Assembly (NCBI GenBank): GCA_046047235.1
Contig: JBJOII010000188.1
Coordinates: 1 to 6,349, forward strand
Length of the DNA stretch: 6,349 nucleotides
Direction of reading: 5' to 3'
Source of the DNA: JBMTVN01 sp046047235
GTDB taxonomy: Bacteria; Verrucomicrobiota; Verrucomicrobiia; Limisphaerales; JAHDYP01
The notes below the pieces were generated by a model. That model was not told where the DNA came from and ran no database searches. It saw nothing but the letters and a program-made list of their open reading frames with translations. Position numbers and translations under genes: made by a program. Below, piece by piece: positions 6,003 through 6,349 of this stretch; the stretch's first letter is position 1, and each line of letters begins with the position of its first letter.

Positions 6003-6349
6003 ATGAAAAAGGCCATTCTTGCCCTTGATCAAGGCACAACCAGCTCACGCGCGATTCTCTTCGATCGCCATGGCAGTATCATCGCAGACGCCCAAAAGGA
6101 ATTTCGCCAGTACTACCCCCAACCAGGTTGGGTAGAACATGACCCGCTGGAAATCTGGCAATCCCAACTGGATACCGCCCGCTCCGCCCTAACCAAGGCG
6201 AACTTCAGCTGCAACGATATCGGAGGCATAGGCATCACGAACCAACGAGAAACTACGCTGCTCTGGGATCGCCAAACCGGCCACCCCATCCACCCCGCCA
6301 TCGTCTGGCAGGACCGCCGCACTTCCAGCCTCTGCGATGAACTCAAAGC
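6003..6349 (+). CDS. glpK: Glycerol kinase, N-terminal part (cut by the right edge)
   Basis: The first 115 residues of glycerol kinase, which phosphorylates glycerol with ATP to sn-glycerol 3-phosphate in the cytoplasm. The match to the known enzyme is close along its whole length: the phosphate-binding motif LALDQGTTSSRAILFD (6-21), YPQPGWVEHDPLEIW (38-52), GIGITNQRETT (75-85) and AIVWQDRR (99-106). Arg82, Glu83 and Trp102 align with the glycerol-contacting Arg83, Glu84 and Trp103 of the E. coli enzyme. The start is fixed by an in-frame TGA at 5997-5999 immediately upstream, leaving ATG 6003 as the first possible start and giving the expected N-terminus. No Shine-Dalgarno site is visible. 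About 380 residues are expected beyond the window (the family is about 500 long), so whether glpF or glpD follows cannot be seen. Confidence 0.96.
   Translation, partial: MKKAILALDQGTTSSRAILFDRHGSIIADAQKEFRQYYPQPGWVEHDPLEIWQSQLDTARSALTKANFSCNDIGGIGITNQRETTLLWDRQTGHPIHPAIVWQDRRTSSLCDELK

Noticed and set aside
5996..6029. ATG at 5996 as an alternative start for glpK
   Set aside because: It is out of frame with the kinase and meets a stop after ten codons.
5851..6048. Minus-strand frame crossing the glpK start
   Set aside because: Overlaps the secure glpK N-terminus and the C-rich gap; Gly/Arg/Val-rich with no recognisable feature.

Overview
The window looks like a chromosomal segment from a high-GC member of the Planctomycetota–Verrucomicrobiota–Lentisphaerota group, most likely Verrucomicrobiota. 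The best clue is a stand-alone prepilin-like protein with both the N-terminal cleavage/methylation signal and the C-terminal H-X9-DG motif, a type greatly expanded in those phyla. Weak or absent Shine-Dalgarno sequences before most genes fit this. The assignment rests on protein character alone, not on a marker gene.

Layout. The left two thirds (1-4108) is read on the minus strand. In transcription order it holds a large secreted protein of unknown function (854 codons, 4108 to 1544), a SYLF-domain protein (1477 to 905), a probable M48-family metalloprotease lipoprotein (896 to 90) and the first 14 codons of another gene that runs off the left edge (42 to 1). The SYLF and M48 genes are almost certainly co-transcribed: only 8 bases separate them, and the M48 ribosome binding site overlaps the SYLF stop codon. 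The right third is read on the plus strand: a small membrane protein (4181-4534), the prepilin-like protein (4664-5524) ending in a clear hairpin-plus-T terminator, about 450 bases without a recognisable gene, and the 5' end of glycerol kinase glpK (from 6003), cut by the right edge. The two arms diverge from a short spacer near 4109-4180.

How the genes relate. The products of the minus-strand group are mostly predicted to be exported (secreted protein, SYLF protein with a signal peptide, lipoprotein protease), so a cell-envelope theme is reasonable, but no shared pathway can be shown. The prepilin-like protein and small membrane protein may form an envelope-associated pair. glpK begins an unrelated metabolic unit.

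The most unusual features are the large tandem internal duplication in the 854-residue protein, a run of 12 G inside the protease gene, two perfect hairpins placed back to back after the prepilin gene, a strong Shine-Dalgarno sequence inside a palindrome with no obvious gene behind it, and a plus strand rich in C over G whichever strand is coding. I see no CRISPR array, tRNA, rRNA, insertion sequence or phage gene, and nothing that amounts to a clear new multi-gene system.
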